Assembly: GCF_036884655.1 (NCBI RefSeq)
Contig: NC_088356.1
Span: 13,664,501-13,728,500 of the forward strand
Direction of reading: 5' to 3'
Origin: Musa acuminata AAA Group
Lineage: Eukaryota; Streptophyta; Magnoliopsida; Zingiberales; Musaceae
Length of the DNA: 64,000 nucleotides
Below the pieces are notes generated by a model that was not told the origin of the DNA, made no database searches, and was given only the letters and a program-made list of their open reading frames with translations. Numbering within the stretch: the first letter of the stretch is position 1; each line of letters begins with the position of its first letter. Shown here piece by piece: positions 35,036 to 48,230 of the stretch. The translations under genes and the position numbers were made by a program.

Positions 35036-35470
35036 CTACGAAAGTGCATCTACAACAACATTCTCTTTCCCCTTTTTATAAGTTATTTCATAATCAAATC
35101 CAAGAAGTTTTGTTACCCATATTTGCTGCTCAGGGGATGATATCTTTCGCTCTAAAAAGTACTTAAGGCTTTTATGGTCGATTTTAATTTGAAAACGTCG
35201 ACCAATCAAGTAGGGTCTCCACCTCGTTGCTGCGTGCACAATGACAAGCATCTCCTATCATATGTTGACTTATTTTGATGGGAGGGAGATAATGCCTTGC
35301 TAGTGTATATGAGTGGTCGACCATCTTGTATGAGAATGACTCCAATTCCAACTCCAGATGCGTCGGCCTTAATAATGAAGGATCGGCTGAAATCTAGTAG
35401 TGCTAGCACCGGTGTCGTCGTCATAGCTGCCTTAAGTTTGTCAAAGGCAGCGGAGGCTCTGTCCAACTAT
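35036..35470 (-). pseudogene. RNase H and connection domain, element M
   Basis: Blocks on the minus strand: FDKLKAAMTTTPVLALLDF and KADASGVGIG (35,206-35,466), then RFQIKIDHKSLKYFLE and DYEITYKKGKENVVVDALS (35,036-35,251). These are typical of the Ty3/gypsy RNase H region. The two halves are in different frames. Confidence 0.85.
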
Positions 35471-35499
35471 TGAAAGACATCTTTTTCCAGTAAGGAAGT

Positions 35500-36339
35500 A
35501 AGTGGTGCACTGATCTTTCCATAGTTTTTTACGAACTTGCGGTAGAAGCCTGTTAAACCTAGAAAGCCATGTAGCAATTTTATGTTCCTCAAGGTCGGCC
35601 AGTTTTGCATTGCTCCTATTTTGAAGGGGTCCACTGCCACACCTTCCTCTGATATGATATGCCTAAGATATTACACCTTATGTTGAAGAAAGAAAAAATT
35701 CATAGTGGTTGTTGTGTGTTCAAAAGGTGGTTTTTGGTATGTCTTCTTCGCACACTCGTATTTGATGATACCCTGATCAAAGGTCCAGCTTTGTGAAGAT
35801 TTATGCTCCCTTTCATCTAGTAATTCATCTACTATTGGAATAGAGTATTTTTCCTTGACGGTTATGCCATTGAGAGCTCGGTAATCAATACACAATCGCC
35901 ATGTTCCGTCCTTTCATACGAGGAGTATCAGTGAAGATTAGGGGTTGCAACTTGGCCGAATAACTCCTGTTTCGAGCATCTCTTTTACAATTCTTTCTAT
36001 TTGATCCTTTTGGAGATGTGTATACTAATATGGCTGAGTATTTGCTGGAGATTTACCTAGAAGAATCGTTTTACAATGATCATGCCAACGGGTAAGAGGT
36101 AGGTTGCACGGTTCGTCAAATATATCTGAAAATTCAGCAAGTAAAGGAAGTAGATTTGGATCTTCAAATTTTATTGGCTCTCCCTTAGTTTGCTGCTCAA
36201 GTTGTACTAAAATTCCACTGCATGCTTTATGCAAAACCTTCTCCATTTGTTGTGTGCAAATCGTCATTACGTCGCCCCCACGTTTTCCGTGTAGTATCAC
36301 CTGTTTCCCTTTACTGTAAAATTTCATAATTAGTTTCAT
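35500..36339 (-). pseudogene. Reverse transcriptase remnant, element M
   Basis: An N-terminal block at 36,025-36,339 carries LLAEFSDIFDEPCNLP. A palm block at 35,671-35,895 starts [19 protein letters not shown] and VDELLDE, then loses the following catalytic part by deletion. No YxDD box could be found. Confidence 0.82.
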
Positions 36340-36345
36340 AAAATT

Positions 36346-36936
36346 TCAAGAATTATCACCTAATGTCATCAACCATTCAATTCTGAGCATGGCCTCATGA
36401 TCATCAAGAGGGAGGAGGAAGAAATATGTAATTATCTCTTGGTCCTGCAGCAACAGTTTCACTCGCGGGTGCCTACGATCATATTTCAAAATCCATATGT
36501 CGGCAACCTTAACATCAAACTTGTTGTAATTCTTGATAGATAAGGCTATCTGGATAGTAACCTTACTATTTATAAAGTTATTAGTACTGCCCATGTCGAT
36601 GAGAACAGTGATCAGTTGTTGTTTGAGAAGGCATCCAACTTTCATCGTTTGCGGGTTTGAGTAGCCGGCTAGTGCATGTACCGTAACTTCGGTCAGTTGT
36701 TGCTCTTCTTCTGCATCTTCTTCTTTATGTTCAAGACTCTCTTCTGGATGTTCAATGACCTCTTCTTCTATTGGTTCAATCATAAGAAGTCTCCCTTTAC
36801 TACAGCGATCCTCACGGCTCCACGACTCATCGCAATGCCAACATAACCCCTTTGCATATCGCTCCCAAAGCTCTTCTCTTGTTAACCTCTTTAGTGTAGG
36901 GACTCGGTTGATAGTAGGGGGGGCTGAAGGCTTCAA
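36346..36936 (-). pseudogene. Gag zinc knuckle and aspartic protease, element M
   Basis: A 196-residue open block on the minus strand. LTREELWERYAKGLCWHCD leads into a CWHC zinc-knuckle-like motif. HALAGYSNPQTMKV and the protease active site, written DMGSTNNF instead of DTG/DSG, follow. The Thr to Met change should inactivate the protease. It ends LRIEWLMTLGDN. Confidence 0.85.
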
Positions 36937-37671
36937 TATTGCTAGTCAAGGAGTGACCCTAGTCCTCCAAGCTTCATGGTTCAATTGCTGCTCTTGATGT
37001 CGTACGAAAGAAATGGCTGCCATAAGCGTGTACGGTTGTTGTGCTTTAACTTCTCCTCAGATCTCCGGCTTCAAGCCCTCAATAAAGGTCTCCAATAGCT
37101 GTTTTTGAGACCAATCATGAGTTTGATTAGATAACCTTTTAAACCTGGTTTGGTACTCCTGAATGGTGGAGGTTTGTTGGATCTTTGCTAGTTGTCCGTC
37201 AATGTTCTCATAATCGGTTGGCCTGAAGTGGATCAGTAGTCCTTCTTTGAATTATCATCATGAAAGGACTCCATAAGTATGTTCAAATCAGTCAAACCAC
37301 TGTATGACATCCCCTTCAAGATGTATAGCTGTAATTTTCACTATAGATGCGTCCGTGGTTTTGTGATATCGAAAATATCGCTCTGCATGCGAGATCCAAC
37401 CAATCGGGTCTCCTTCTTCCCATCTAGGGAAGTCCACTCTCATGCATGGATAGTTGGGGTCGGTCATAGAGCTTCCCCTCCCTTGGAAATCATCTCTTTG
37501 GGCTTGGTGCGATTGGGCAAAGCTCTCTCCTTGATATGATTTCTTCGAGCTTAGTGGTCGGCCTAATCTGAGTTCGGTAAAGAGCGTCCGAATCTTATCC
37601 TCCATTCGTGCCTTGAAGGCTTCGAATTTAGCATTGATTGCCTCCTCATATGCCATAGTATATACTTTCAA
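36937..37671 (-). pseudogene. Gag of element M
   Basis: An open block of 127 residues (37,288-37,671) with MRVDFPRWEEGDPIGWI and AERYFRYHKT, the Ty3/gypsy gag signature. Further gag wording at 36,960-37,260 (ENIDGQLAKIQQTST, TFIEGLKPEI) is broken by stops and a frameshift near 37,280. Confidence 0.85.
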
Positions 37672-39167
37672 ATATGTAATTTTAAGATCTCTCTTTTGTT
37701 ATCAGGTTAAAGGCATGTATAGGTTGAGAGAAGTGATGGTCGAAAGGGTTGGTGGAACGGTGGATGTAGGCTGCGATTTAGGCTTATTTTGTGGCTGTTT
37801 TGGGTGTAGATTGAGGGTGTGGTTTGGTGGAGTTTTAGGGCTGTAGATGAAAGTTTTAGATCTCTAGTAGATGACAGCAAAGGTTTGATAGAAATCAATG
37901 GAAGTTGCTGCAAATATGTGCTGTCTTATAAGAGCAGAATTATCATCGAAGAAATAATAGTTTCTCGATGAAATTTCCACCAAAAACTCAAGAGATTTGA
38001 GGAGGGAATTGACAACAATATCTCAGTTTATATAACAGCAAGGATGTCCAATTTAATCAAGAAAATTTTGGCAGTAACAACAAGAAAATTGGTGCAAGTT
38101 GCGATAGTAGAATTCTCGTCGAAAAATTTATAGTTTATGATGAAAATTTACAGCAACACAAAATCATTTTTAGAGATGAATTCCTCAATAGACTAATCTT
38201 AGATGGAAGCCAAGATGATCTATAAAGTGTATAAGAAATTTTATTCAAAAAAGATTATAAATAGATGGGTTAAGGCAACAATATACGGTTGAAATTTTCT
38301 GCAGCACAGATTTTCAAGTGTAGCAGATTGGACGTAAAAGATCAGTGGTTTATATTAAGAATTTTTCAACAAAACCAAAGAGAAATCCACTGTTAGGAAG
38401 TTTCAAAGCTATCATAAAAATTTTGTAGAGATTTGGATAGAAAAAACGTAGTATCAAGAGCAAACAAACAGTGCTATGTGGCTAAAATTTTACAGTGCAG
38501 ATTTTCAAGTATAGCGGATTAGACGTAAAAGATCAATGGTTTATATTGAGAATTTTTTAATAAAAATAAAGGGAAATATGCTTTTAAGAAGTGTCAAAGC
38601 TGTCATAAAAATTTTGTAGAGATTTGGAGAGAAAAAACATAGTAGCAAGATCAAATAAATAGTTCTATGCAACTAAAATTTTACAATGCAGATTTTCAAG
38701 TATAGCAGATTAGATGTAAAAGATCAATGGTTTATATTGAGAATTTTTTGACAAAACCAAAGGGAAATCTGCTGTTAGGAAGTGTCAAAGATGTCATAAA
38801 AATTTGTAAAGATTTGGATAGAAAATAATATAGTAGTAAGATCAAACAATCTGTGCTATGCGGCTGAAATTTTGCAATGTATCTTTCGTCGTAGAGATGA
38901 AAACTTTATGATGAAAAGTGTATGCAGCAATTTTGGAACAAATTTTTTTTTTTAGATTTTTGAATAAAGATAACTAAATTACAGCAGCAGTAAGGTCGGA
39001 AACCAGAACATGTTGCAATTCACGAGGAGATCAAAGGATGATCTACGGTGGTGGAGATGACAGCAGAATTTGGCGACGATCTTTTAAGCAATTGTGAGAA
39101 TTACTTTGGGCAGTTGTAGAGGGCTGATGGATAGCTATGGAAGAGCAGCGAGATGCCAAGAATGCTA
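37672..39167 (-). other. Untranslated leader of element M
   Basis: About 1.5 kb between gag start and primer binding site with no retrotransposon coding sequence. It contains three direct copies of a ~190-bp unit (38,307-38,880) starting CAGATTTTCAAG. Confidence 0.7.
38307..38880 (-). repeat. Three ~190-bp tandem repeats in the M leader
   Basis: Units begin at about 38,307, 38,498 and 38,699. They share CAGATTTTCAAGTATAGC, GATCAATGGTTTATATTGAG and TGTCATAAAAATTTTGTA. They are clearly diverged, so the duplication is not recent. Confidence 0.8.
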
Positions 39168-39178
39168 CTCTGATACCA
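39168..39178 (-). promoter_or_regulatory. Primer binding site of element M
   Basis: Complement of TGGTATCAGAG, two bases from the 5' LTR at 39,181. Confidence 0.85.
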
Positions 39179-39180
39179 GG

Positions 39181-39561
39181 TGATAGAACCCTTGCAGATT
39201 CTAAACTTGGGGTTGATCTTTTTAGGGGATCGGCCTCCTTGGAACTCTATAGGGGTTCCTCCCTCCAAGTTGCTGCTCATAGGCTACAGAAAAGATTCAT
39301 CTATTGCTTATTAAAAGAGGAGAAATACATGGCTATTTATAGGGCTTCTAAACCCTTACTCCTAATAGGACTCCTACTTCTAACCAACTCATAATAGGAC
39401 TCCTACTCAAGACTCCTATTCCTTTACAACTCCTAATTCTTCTCTAAGAAACATCCTCCTAAACCTAGACGACCTCTTTACCTCTTTAATAGGGGTCGGC
39501 TTATGTAGGTTTTACATGAATGTCCCTCTCAATTAGGACTCTTCTAGCTAGAGTCCTAACA
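39181..39561 (-). repeat. 5' LTR of element M
   Basis: 381 bp, pairing with 34,073-34,466, ending GTCCTAACA on the plus strand, followed by TSD TAGAT. Confidence 0.92.
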
Positions 39562-39575
39562 TAGATTTCCCTACA
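39562..39575 (+). repeat. LTR end of copia element D (segment 4)
   Basis: TAGAT duplication plus TTCCCTACA. Joined to TCACTAATAGAT at 34,072 it matches the end of the E LTR (minus strand at 43,646-43,665), which defines D's 3' terminus as CTACA. Confidence 0.72.
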
Positions 39576-39915
39576 GTTACTATAAGAAACATTAGAAAGT
39601 AAATCTTTAAATATGATCCTTGCTAATAAAGATCATGTTCATAGAAAGGAAGGAATTGGCTTTGTGAGTAACACTCAACAAAAGCCAACTATCTTCTTTA
39701 AAGGACCTACATTACATATCTCACTTAGAGAAAAATATAATTTTTATGAAAAATATGGTCATTTTGCTTACAAATGTCTATTTAAAAGGTATAGTCCATA
39801 CAAATTAGTTTGGGTTCCTAAAGGAACCACAAATAACTTAATGATAGGTAGATTTATTTATAAAGGACCCAAAGGTAAATGAGTACCTAAAAGAAAACCA
39901 TCTTTCTTGTAGATG
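39576..39915 (+). pseudogene. Gag C-terminal fragment, element F
   Basis: Contains NMILANKDHVHRKEGIGFVS and a second-knuckle remnant written YNFYEKYGHFAYKC, in which the first two cysteines are lost. Stop at 39,880-39,882. Confidence 0.82.
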
Positions 39916-42900
39916 TGTTTATAATCATAAGCTAGGAGTAAGAGATGGTACCTTGCTAGTGGATACTCAATGCATATGACCGGAGACTTAACACACTTCT
40001 CTAAGCTCACTAACCAAGACGAAGGATTTGTCACCTTCGGAGACAACAACGAAGGAAAAATTATTGGCAAAGGAAATATAAATAACAAATCAAACCTTTT
40101 ATTTAAAAATATTTTATTAATAGATGATTTAAAACATAACTTGCTAAGCATTAGTCATTTGTGTGATAAAAGTTATAACATCAAATTTGAATCTAATGAT
40201 TGTATTATAGAAATACCACACATAAATAGATCTTTAATTACCTTAAAGACCAATAATGTCTATACTATTATTAATCTTGATGAGTTTTATGATAAAACTT
40301 GCTTTTCAGTTTTAAATGATGATGCATGACTTTGGCATAAAAGATTAAGCCATGTAAGTATGAAACTAATTTCACAAATTACATCTAAAGAACTTGTAAG
40401 AGGTATGTCTAAAATTAAATTTGTCAAAGATAAAGTTTGTGATGTATGACAACTAGATAAACAAATAAAGAGTAGCTTTAAATCTAAAAATCAAGTACCT
40501 CTAGACCACTATAATTAATCCAAATGGATTTATTTGGTCTAATTGATATAACAAGTCTAGGAGGTAGTAAATACACTTTTGTAATTATTGATGATTATAA
40601 TAAATATACTTAGACATGCTTCTTGGCATATAAAAGTGATCACTTTAAATATTTTTTAAAATTTTATAAATTCATTTAAAATGAAGAGTTTTATGATTGC
40701 CTCTATTCGAAGTGATCATATTAGTGAATTTCAAAACTATGATTTAAAAACTTTTATGATTTAAATGGGTATAACCATAACTTTTCTACTCCAATAAACC
40801 CTCAATAAAATGGAGTTATTGAGAGAAAAAAAAATAGGAGTTTACAAGAAATGACAAGAACCATGCTTAATGAACATAGCCTACCCAAATATTTTTGGGC
40901 CGAAGCCGTTAACACGACATAGTATGCCATGAATAGGGTTCTAGTAAGACCATTATTTTTCAAAACTCATGAATTATGGAATAATAAAAGACCCAACATT
41001 TTATACTTTAAATTTTTTGATTGTAAAAGTTTCATTTTAAATAAAAAAGATGCCTTAGGAAAATTTGATGCAAAATCCGATGAAGACATTTTTCTTAGTT
41101 ATTCCTATATGTCTAAAGCTTTTTGTGTCTTTAATAAAAGAACTTTGGTTATAGAGGAATCTATTTATGTTATTTTTAATATAATTTTTAAATTTAAGAA
41201 AAATAATTTTGATGATGATTTTAATTTTGATACTTTGAATTTAAATGAAAATTCTTCTCTCCCTAGCAACTTGGATACATCTACTTCCAAGGAATCCTTA
41301 CCTAAGGAATGGATGTATGTAGATACTCATCTTAAGGAGTTAATCATCGAAGGTACATCAAAAGGTGTTCAAACTCATTCTTCTTTTAAAAAATTTTATG
41401 CGAATATAGCCTTCTTATCTCAAATTGAAATAACAAAACTACATTGACGAAGCCCTAAAAGATGATTAATGGGTTATTATAATGCAAGAGGAGTTAAATC
41501 AATTTGAGAGAAATGAGGTATGAAAGCTTATTCCTAGACCTAGTGACCATTTAGTAATTGGTACTAACTAGGTCTTTAGAAATAAGCAAGATGAACTTAG
41601 TATCGTGGTTAGAAATAAGGCTAGATTAGTGACCAAAGGTTTCAACCAAGAAGAATGTATCAATTATAAAGAAATATTCGCTCCTGTAGCTAGACTTGAA
41701 GCCATAAGGATTCTCTTTTATGCTAGTTGTAATAATTTTAAATTATTTTAAATAGATATAAAAAGTGCTCTTCTTAATAGCTTTATTTCTGAAGAAGTTT
41801 ATGTTGAATAACCACTCGGATTTGAGAATGTTATTTTTCTGAATTATGTTTTTAAGTTGTCTAAAGCTCTCTATGGTTTGAAACAAGCCTAGAGGGCTTG
41901 GCATGAGAGATTAGTTCCTTTCTAATTAAGAATGATTTTTTGAAAGGCAAGGTTGATACCATATTATTTATTAAATATTTTAAAAATAATTTTCTTATAG
42001 TTCAAATTTATGCTGATGATATCATTTTCAGTTCTTCAAATGAGTCTTTATGTGGGTCTTTTACCAAGAGTATGAGCCAAGAGTTAGAAATGAGTTTAAT
42101 TGGTGAATTAACTTTCTTCTTAGGATTACAAATTAAGCAACTAAGTGATGAAATTTTTATTAGTAAAACTAGATATGCTTTAGATCTATTAAAATAGTTC
42201 AATATGGATAGTTCTAAGGCTATTAACACACCAATGAGCACTTTCACAAAGTTAGATATGGACCATGATGGAGAAAATTTTGATCAAAAGATTTATAGGG
42301 GTATGATAGGTAGTTTACTATATCTCACTACAACTAGACCGAACATTATATTTAGTGTTGGATTATGTGCTAGATTTCAATCTAATTCTAAGCAATCTCA
42401 CCCAAAAGCTATTAAGAGGATTTTTAGATATTTAAAAGGGACTCCTAATCTAGGATTATGGTATCTAAAATCAAACAAATTTTGAATTAATTGCTTATGT
42501 TGATGCTGATTTTGTTGGATGTAGAATAGATAGAAAATACACATCTAAAACATGTCAACTTATAGGTCATGTACTTGTTTCTTGGTCTTCCAAAAAATAA
42601 AATTCTATTATATTATCTATAACTAAAGCTGAATGTATAGCAGTAGGTACATATTGTGCATAAGTTATTTGGATGAAAAATACTTTAGAAGACTATAGAA
42701 TTTATTTGAAAAACATCCCTATAAAATGCGATAACACTAGTACAATATGTTTAATAAAAAATCTCATTCAACACTCTAGAACTAAACATATTGACATTAG
42801 ATATCATTTTATTAGAGTTCATATTAATAATCATGATACGTCTCTATAATTTATTGATACAAAACATCAATTAGCTGATATTTTTATAAAACCATTGAAT

Positions 42901-42958
42901 ATGGAGCAATTTGATTTTATCAAAAGAGAATTAGGCATGTTAAATCTTCTTAGTGCAT
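39916..42958 (+). pseudogene. SIRE-type pol, element F
   Basis: The protease active site reads WYLASGYS at about 39,950 (catalytic Asp changed to Ala). The integrase zinc-finger region has stops (about 40,330-40,450). An integrase/linker block is at 40,929-41,447. RT is broken by stops, with YADD at 42,009-42,020. Further RT/RNase H blocks lie at 42,204-42,485 and onward to the DIFIKPL end near 42,890. Not translatable. Confidence 0.85.
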
Positions 42959-43645
42959 GAATTCCTCTTATACAATTTTCAGATTTCTTAGTTTTTCATA
43001 ACTTAAGTTTTCTTTTTAAATCAAGATCGTTTCCTTTGTTCCTTCTTCTTGCAATTCATAACTGAAGAAGAGATTTGATTCATGGATTTTTGGCATACTT
43101 GATCTTTTATGTGATGATCATGTCCTTGGATCCTTCCTCCTTCTTAGGAAAGTAAAAATTTATTCATGGTCTTTTGGTATACTTAGAACTTTTAAGAGAT
43201 GATCATTTCCATATGAATCCTTCCTATTTCTATTTACAAAAGTAGAACTTTGATTCATTGACTTTCAAAACTTATGACTTGATTCTTTTCTTCATGTGAT
43301 GAATGAATTCTTCCCTTCTTCTTCTTCTTCCTTTTTTTTACAAAGGGGAGAAAGAAACTAGCTAGCATCTCAAGAAAAACAAAAATGCTAGCTTGCACAT
43401 CTCAAGAAGAACCAAAAAGTGCTTGCATATCTAAAGAGAAATGCTAGCTTGCCCATTTCAAGAAGAAAAATTGGTTATCTTGCAAAGATTTTGCTTAAAC
43501 TTCTCATTTCACAAATTTGCTAACTTGCATAAAATGGTGTAAAACTTACTTGCATATTTTAAATACTTATTGAATGATTCTCCTTTTTGTTGATGATAAA
43601 GGGTGAGAAATTATGAATGGAATCATGCCAAAATGATGCTGAACT
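42959..43645 (+). other. Non-coding 3' tract of element F
   Basis: AT-rich, no ORF. It has GCTAGCTTGCACATCTCAAGA words at 43,355-43,460 and a polypurine-like GATGATAAAGGGTGAGAA at 43,594-43,611. It ends at the E LTR. Confidence 0.6.
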
Positions 43646-45231
43646 TGTAGGAAAATCTAGGAGTGATATCATATACACAGCGGAAGAATAAAAAATAAAA
43701 TTCCAAGATTTTTCGAAAAGGTATTCATCGTTGTTCGAAGATTGGTGCGTAAAATCTGTAAAACTAAAAACTGCATATATAAATGATTGTGTTTTATCTA
43801 GAGAGATCATATATCCCTGAATCCTTACAAATATGTAGGAGATGATGAAAGAGGTCAAGCGTCCTCCTCTCTAGTGGTGATCCATACAGCAAGGCTATGA
43901 CAACACTCCTCAAATAGTTGCCCAAAACTCTACACCTGCTATCTGAGGAGAAGGGGCGAGGAGAATAGGAGGTGGTAACCGAAAACTTCTAACCTATGGG
44001 TGTTTGGTTCCCTCTTATTTATAAAAGCCTCCTATCAACTTAACCCTAATGGATCATGTCCTATTAGGTATTGGATTTCCATCCAACTACCTAAGCCACT
44101 TAGATTAGTGGATTTCTATCCAATAATCTCTCATTGGCTCTTATTGGATCTCATCCATAGGATACAATAATTCAAGGGTTTATTGGATATCCAATAAGAT
44201 ATGAGATATCCGAACCTCTACTCATTGCAATGCTTACCATATGTGTATGATTCTCTACTGTGAGTCATACTTGTTAGAACTCCTTCTACCTCAATGAATT
44301 ATTATCTCCATAATAATTCACTTGACTCTTCGACTACGGACGTACTAGGCCACTACGCTGTAGTCCTTAGACGATATAGGAAAATCCAATACTTTGAACC
44401 TATATGTTCTCAATTACCATGTACCTATAGTCCCTCATCCATATAATATCCTAGAGACTATATACCGGGCATGGTACTATCAGACCTATATAGTTACTAC
44501 TCGAGTCTTACTCTAATAAGATTCTCTCATAGCACTCTTTCTCTCTCAATCTGAATGACCCTGGCCGAGGAATTGTTTGAGTAAGAATATATGAGATATT
44601 TCTCTTATTACACCGAGAGTGGATGATCCTCTATTGACACTTAATAGTCCTTGTAAGATTGGTTGCCACTCCCGATGACTAACTGTGCTATATTTAGAAC
44701 TTCCAAGCCTATAAGTCCCGTATCGAAGAGTGGAATACTCATACAGGACATCCTTGGTATCTCAAGTCTAAGGACTAGGTACACCACTAGGATAATAGAA
44801 TCGTTGACTGACAATAAGGTATCATTAACCATCCAACATTCCGTGAGCGAATCAATCAGTGAACTTATTCCCAAATGAGCACCTGCACTATAGCCCTAGT
44901 ATCCCCACACGAGCAGCTTTGAGGCTGCCTCCATCATATTGATGGGTATATAACACACTAGCTTGTTTAGTTATCTCGATGTCCATTTCGAATAACCTAT
45001 GACCAAGATTATTTAGGGTTTGTGTTTAAAGGTGAATCAGTCTTATTATCATGATCTCATTACGATCCGATTCCCATTACACAAATCTATGAACATCATA
45101 ATACATATGCATATATGCAACAAACAATATAAAGTGATAAAATGCCAAAATATAGTAAGAAAAAAAAATACGTATCATGTCACACATGCCATCACTCACG
45201 TGATTAGCTTGCAGGGCACCTATGACTAGCA
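43646..45231 (-). repeat. 3' LTR of copia element E
   Basis: On the minus strand it begins TGCTAGTCATAGG at 45,231 and ends TTTTCCTACA at 43,646, 1586 bp. It has a minus-strand TATA box at 44,016-44,023. Its family is shared with the D LTR pieces. Confidence 0.85.
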
Positions 45232-45243
45232 ATCTCCCACTTG
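45232..45243 (-). promoter_or_regulatory. Polypurine tract of element E
   Basis: On the minus strand CAAGTGGGAGAT, directly before the LTR start. Confidence 0.75.
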
Positions 45244-48230
45244 ACATAAAGCCAATCACCTATGTGTCTGATCCCCATCAGACCCCTTTGATGCTCGAAG
45301 ATAATATGAGATAATGGCTTTATTAGTGAATTTGCAATGTTATCTTCGGATAGAACTCTTTCCACTACTACATCTCACTAGGTCACGATCTCTCTGATCA
45401 GGTAGAATCTCCTTAGAATGTGCTTAGACTTATGATGAGACTCGGGTTCCTTCGCTTGAGCAATCACTCAGTTATTATCGCAATACAAGGAAATCAGCTC
45501 CTTGCTACTTGGCACGACTCCCAAATCTGTAATGAACTTATTCATCCAAACTCTCTCCTTTGCTGCCTCTGCTACAACAATGTAATCCGCCTCTACGGTC
45601 GAGTCAGCAATAGTATCTAGCTTCTTTTAACATATTGCTCCTCTATTCAGGGTGAACACATACCCCGAATTAGACTTGCTATCATCGACATCAGATTGGA
45701 AGCTTGAGTCCATGTAGCCTTCAACCTTGAGGCTACTACCTCCATATACAGGTAAAAGATCCTTAGTCCTTCTAAAGTATTTAAGGATATACTTTACTAC
45801 TTTCCAATGCTCTAAGCCTGGATCCACCTGATACCTACTCATGACACTCAAAGTATATACTATCAGGCCTGGTACATAGCATGGTATACATGATAAACCC
45901 TATCACTGAGACATAGGTATTCTATTCATGTTCGCCCTTTCTTCAGGAGTCTTTGGGGACATACTCCTAGAAAGCGATATCCCATGTCTCATTAGTATGA
46001 GACCTCTCTTGAAATTTTTCATGCCAAACATTTTGACAATGGTGTCTATGTACCTAGAATGGGACAAGCCAATCATCCTCTTGGATCTATCTTTATAGAT
46101 TCGAATCCCCAAGATATAGGATGCTTCCCCTAAGTCCTTCATAGAGAAGTGTCTAAATAACCAAGGTTTTACTGTGGATAGCATTTCTATATCATTCCCA
46201 ATGATCAAGATGTCATCCATATATAACACTAAGAAGGTGATAGCGCTTCCACTTACTTTCCTATACACACAAGGCTCATCTTTGTTCTTAACGAAGTTAT
46301 AAGATCTGATCGCCTCATCAAATCTTATGTTCCAACTTTAGGAAGCTTGCTTCAGTCCATAAATGGACCTAAGCAATCTACAAACCCTATCTGGATAGTC
46401 CTTAGACACGAATCTCTCAAGCTATATTATATACACCTCCTCCTTAAGGTTGTCATTAAGGAACGTGGTTTTCACATCCATCTACCAGATCTCATAATTA
46501 TAGTGTGCTGCAATAGCCAATAGAATTTGGATGGATTTTAGAATAGCTACGAGTGAGAAGGTTTCGTTATAGTCAATACCTTGCCTTTGATAATACCCGT
46601 TAGCCACTAGTCTTGCTTTATAAGTCTTTATCTTTCTATCTACTATGATCTTCTTCTTAAATATCCACTTGCAACTGATGGGTACAATACCCTCGGGTAC
46701 ATCAACTAGGTTCCAAACCTTATTATAGTACATGGAATCCATCTCAGAATTTATGGCTTCTTGCCACTTCCTAGAGTCTATACTTGTAATACCCTCCTCG
46801 TAAGTTTGAGGATCAATATTCTCAACATCTTCTCTAATATGTCCCACATATCTCTTAAGAGGATATGATACTTTGCCGGACCTATATAAAGTCAGAACTT
46901 GAACAGACTTGGGCTGTAGAGTGGTGCTTGAGCTAGGTTCTCCAACCTCGCTCAACTCTATCACGCTCACACTATCTCCACTAAGAATGTGTTCCTTCTT
47001 AAGGAATACTGCTCACTTGGCTATAAAGACCTTTTGGTCCTTGGGATGATAGAAATAATACCCACAAGATTCTTTGGAGTATCCCACGAACTTACACCAC
47101 TCCGTCTTGGATTTCAACTTATCGGGGTTGTGTCTTTTAACGTAGGTAGGGCAGTCCCAAATCTTAACAACCTTAATATTGGGCTTTTTTCATTTCTATA
47201 TCTCATATGGTGTAGACACTACCGACTTAGTTGAAACTCTATTCAAAAGTTAAGCTACGGTCTCTAGGGCGTATCTCCAGAATGAGATGGGTAGGTCAAT
47301 GAAGCTCATCATTGACCACTCCATTTCTAACAGTGTATGCTTTCTCCTTTCAGATGCACCATTGAGCTAAGGTGTATAAGGAGGTGTCATTTGGATAGAA
47401 TCTCATAGTCCTTGAGAAATTGGGTAAACTCTGTACTCAAGTACTCACCTCCTCGATCTGATCAAAGAGTCTTGATACTTTTTCTAGTCTGGTTCTCCAC
47501 TTTATTTTTATACTCTCTGAATTTCTCAAAGGCCTCGGACTAGTACTTCATCAAGTACACATATCCATAATATAAGAAATTATTAATAAAAGTAATAAAG
47601 TATGAGTAACCACCTATGACATGAGTTGACATGGGTCTACATGCATAACTATGCATGAGTTCCAATTCAATGACTCTCTCTCTAGTTCCACAAAAAGGAG
47701 AGTTTGTTAGTTTTCCATGAAAGCAAGGCTCGCAAGTTGCATTTGACTCTGACTCATATTCGAATGGATCTAGATATCCATCCTTTAGCAACTTTTGAAT
47801 CCTTCCCTCATGGATGTGACTTAGCCTACCATATCACGGGTATGCATTATTCACCTCATCTCGTTTCCTCTTGGACATACTTACATTCATAATATGTGGA
47901 GTAGTGTCAAGCATAAATAAACCATTATGCAATATTCCTTTCGTGATGATCTCATCATCTAATAATATTGAACAACCATTGTTCTCAAAAACTAATTTAT
48001 ATCCATAAACTGTCAAACATAAAAGGAAATAATATTTTTGATAATTGAAGGAATAAAATAGCATGCATCCAATGCAATAATAGCTCCACTAAGCAGATAT
48101 AGGGAAACCTCGCTAACAACTACTATAATAACTTTTGCTTCATTGCCCATCTTGAGGTCTATCTCGTCTCTCACTAGTCTCCTAGATCTTGCCAAAACCT
48201 ACAACGAATTACAAATATGATAAGCACTAC
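45244..48230 (-). pseudogene. Copia pol of element E (protease, integrase, RT, RNase H)
   Basis: Minus-strand blocks in order are: protease end and pre-integrase (47,834-48,195); integrase with CEPCFHGKLT and ELELMHSYACRPM (47,540-47,791), zinc finger and first Asp region, the latter altered; RT N-part (46,482-46,970: INSEMDSMYYNKVWNL, KWIFKKKI, ARLVANGY); RT C-part with YMDD at 46,212-46,223; and RNase H (45,627-45,851: GYMDSSFQSDVDDSKSNSGY). Stops and frameshifts separate the blocks. Confidence 0.85.

Larger units (their letters stand above)
34073..39561 (-). mobile_element. Ty3/gypsy chromovirus-like element M, decayed
   Basis: Complete ends: LTRs of 394 bp (34,073-34,466) and 381 bp (39,181-39,561), from TGATAGAACCC to GTCCTAACA on the plus strand, with perfect TSD TAGAT (34,068-34,072 and 39,562-39,566). 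The primer binding site lies beside the right LTR, so the element reads on the minus strand. Order gag, protease, RT, RNase H, integrase places it in Ty3/gypsy. The C-terminal VLIQW...ATWENYDDLK fits a chromodomain. Many stops and internal deletions. Confidence 0.92.
39576..43645 (+). mobile_element. SIRE-like copia element F, right part, heavily decayed
   Basis: A plus-strand SIRE element beginning in mid-gag, where D was inserted, and running through pol to its 3' tract. It is cut at 43,645 by copia element E. Its 5' half lies left of the window. Many stops throughout, more than in C. Confidence 0.85.
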
